A stretch of 64,000 bases of DNA from Hydractinia symbiolongicarpus (lineage: Eukaryota > Cnidaria > Hydrozoa > Anthoathecata > Hydractiniidae): assembly GCF_029227915.1 (NCBI RefSeq), contig NC_079879.1, forward strand, positions 1,860,001 to 1,924,000, given 5' to 3'. The translations under genes were made by a program, and so were the position numbers. The notes below the pieces were generated by a model. It had not been told where the DNA came from. It was given only the letters and a program-made list of their open reading frames with translations, and made no database searches. This document shows, piece after piece, positions 62,318 to 64,000 of this stretch (positions are counted from its first letter, which is position 1; every line of letters starts with the position of its first letter).

Positions 62318-64000
62318 AGTATGTCATTTTGTACTGTGGGACCAATCCTAGCCGTTAACGCGCGCTGAGAAAACATAGACAGCTTCCAAAACCACATTTC
62401 ATTGCTTTTCTAACGGTATATGTCCGTTTGAGTTACAGCGGTTGCGTCACATATTTGTACCAACATGTATTTAGCGATATTTTTCTGATATTACTAGGCT
62501 GCATCGCTTTTAACAGTGAAGCGATTGACTGTGGGACTTAATTGCACTGATTTTGGACTTTGACCTTATAAATGTGATAAATGAGGAAATTGGACTCCAA
62601 GAAATAACATTCTTCTTAGTTTGAAATGATTGCTGGAACTCAGCGATTACACTGGCGCTTTGGTAGCGCTTTAATGAAAAATTTAGATAAATATGTCATT
62701 TTGGCCCGAGGGACCAGTCGTAGTCGTTAGCGCGGGCTAAAGAAATAGAGACTGTTTCAAAAACCACATTTCATTGCCTTTCAAGCAGTATCAGTCTGCT
62801 TAAGTTCCAACGGTTGCGTCGCATATTCGTACCAACATGTAATTAGCGATATTTTTCTGATATCACTAGGTTGCATCACTTTTAACAGTGAAAAGATTGA
62901 CTGTGAGACTTAATTGAACTGATATTGGACTTTGACCTATTAAATATTATAAATGGGGCAATTGGTCTCCAAGAAAAAGCATTCTTCTTAATTTGACATG
63001 ATTGCTGGAACTCAGCGATTACACTAGCCGCTGTGGTAGCGCTTTAATGAAGAATTTAGATAAATATGTCATTTTGTACTATAGGACCAATCCTAGCCGT
63101 TAATGCGCGCTGAGAAAACATAGACAGTTTCCAAAACTACATTTCATTGATTTTCTAACGGTATAAGTCCGTTTCAGTTACAACGGTTGCGTCACATATT
63201 CGTACCAACATGTACTTAGCGATATTTTTCTGATATTACTAGGTTGTATCGCTTTTAACATTGAAGCGATTGACTGTGGGACTTAAGTGCACTGATTTTG
63301 GACTTTGACCTTGTAAATGTGATAAATGAGGAAATTGGACTCCAAAAAATAACATTCTTCTTAGTTTGAAATGATTGCTGGAACTCAGCGATTACACTGG
63401 GCGCTGTGGTAGCGCTTTAATAAAAAATTGAGATAAATATGTCATTTTGGCCCGAGGGGCCAGTCGTAGTCGTTAGCGCGCGCTGAAGAAATAGAGACTG
63501 TTTCAAAAACTACATTTCATTGCCTTTCAAGCAGTATCAGTCCGCTTGAGTTCCAACGGTTGCGTCACATATTCGTACCAACATGTAATTAGCGATATTT
63601 TTCTGTCATTACTAGGTTGCATTACTTTTCACAGGGAAAAGATTGACTGTGGGACTTAATTGCACTGATTTTGGACTTTGACCTTATAAATAATATAAAT
63701 GAGGCAATTGGACTCCAGGAAAAAGCATTCTTCTTAATTTGACATGATTGCTGGAACTCAGCGATTACACTAGCCGCTGCGGTAGCGCTTTAATGAAGAA
63801 TTTAGATAAATATTTCATTTTGTACTATAGGACCAATCCTAGCCGTTAACGCGCGCTGAGAAAACATAGACAGTTTCCAAAACTACATTTCATTGATTTT
63901 CTAACGGTATAAGTCCGTTTCAGTTACAACGGTTGCGTCACATATTCGTACCAACATGTATTTAGCGATATTTTTCTGATATTACTAGGTTGCATTGCTT
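62318..64000 (+). repeat. Higher-order block IV, copy 2 (cut by the window edge)
   Basis: Tandem copy of 60081-62317, offset 2237 bp, followed to base 64000 (which corresponds to 61763). Few differences were seen: AACCACATTT near 62763, GTCTGCTT near 62793, and TTGCACTG near 63660 for TTGAACTG. About 555 bp of the unit lies beyond the window. Confidence 0.9.

Larger units (their letters stand above)
1..64000 (+). repeat. Tandem satellite array, about 373-bp monomer, about 170 copies
   Basis: The whole window is head-to-tail copies of one monomer. The marker ACATGTATTTAGCGATATTT (or its ACATGGATTT form) begins at 151, 524, 897, 1270, 1643, 2016, 2389, 2762, 3134 and 3507, giving steps of 373 bp with one 372, and recurs to 63954. 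A hand-read consensus is 373 bp with about 137 G or C. All copies have the same orientation. Stop codons recur in all frames, so no coding gene is supported, and no transposon, RNA gene or unique spacer was seen, so stretches not listed separately are also this satellite. Such arrays usually belong to centromeric or other heterochromatin; that role is inferred here. The family was not recognised by name. Confidence 0.98.
54897..64000 (+). repeat. Domain with recurrent GC boxes (GGCCCGAGGGGCC family)
   Basis: Boxes start at 54897, 55270 (GGCCCGGGGGC), 55641, 56014 (GGCCCGGGGGCC), 56759 (GGCCCGAGGGACC), 57505 (GGCCCAAGGGGCC), 59359, 60466, 61212 (GGCGCGAGGGGCC), 62703 and 63449. They usually alternate with H-type arms (TACTATAGGACC). 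The GC arms are retained at varying quality, so the box is a stable, inherited state of one monomer subfamily. Confidence 0.82.

Noticed and set aside
1-64000. CRISPR-like array
   Set aside because: The unit is about 373 bp with related sequence throughout; there are no short direct repeats separated by unique spacers.
1-64000. CENP-B box in the monomer
   Set aside because: I looked for the TTCG....A..CGGG pattern. TTCGTACCAACATG in the core shares only TTCG and lacks the CGGG part.
1-64000. Transposon or retroelement insertion in the array
   Set aside because: No stretch departs from the monomer, and no terminal repeats, target duplications or long coding frames were seen.

Overview
This window is one uninterrupted block of satellite DNA. 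From base 1 to base 64000 I see head-to-tail copies, all in one orientation, of a single AT-rich monomer of about 373 bp (about 37% GC by hand count of a consensus), roughly 170 copies. I found no protein gene, tRNA, rRNA, transposon, telomere repeat or unique sequence. A pure array this long points to eukaryotic heterochromatin such as a centromere, pericentromere or subtelomere. CpG is not depleted (14 CpG in the hand-read consensus, about 12-13 expected), which fits an invertebrate-like genome without heavy CpG methylation better than a vertebrate or plant one. I do not recognise the family and name no species.

Each monomer has a nearly invariant core of about 65 bp (first copy 143-207) and a variable arm that defines subfamilies. 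The arm reads GTCAGCTTTTACTGTGGGA (type A), GTCATTTTGTACTGTGGGA (B), GTAATGTGGGACCTATYGTAG (C), a short CATTTTGAGTCGTAG form (D), TTCTTATTGTGGGACC with TATTAAAACAG (E), CCAATCCAAGCCCTTAGCAC (F), a GC-box form (G) and TACTATAGGACC (H).

Layout: 1-24 kb is mostly A, B and C types, built from two related 13-15-monomer blocks (150-5737 and 5738-10583), a 5-monomer period near 9.6-13 kb, and a 3.5 kb block repeated 4851 bp apart (14650-18130 and 19501-22981). 23-24.9 kb is a more diverged junction. 24.9-31.2 kb is a near-perfect tandem duplication of 3112 bp rich in D, E and F types. 31.2-39.2 kb holds trimer and tetramer periods (about 1120 and 1488 bp). 40-53 kb is a mosaic of E, F and G types with copies 5593, 3356, 1118, 746 and 373 bp apart. 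54-64 kb is rich in G and H types, with dimers (744-746 bp), a 1481 bp copy pair and a 2237 bp duplication that runs into the window's right edge.

The array has therefore evolved by repeated unequal exchange or segmental amplification in many different unit lengths, with no single fixed higher-order repeat. The most unusual sequence-level features are the constrained core, a paired-arm hairpin region whose stem has tRNA T-arm geometry, a 12-bp slot that exists as ordinary, GC-palindromic or empty, a G15 run in that slot, and truncated monomers.
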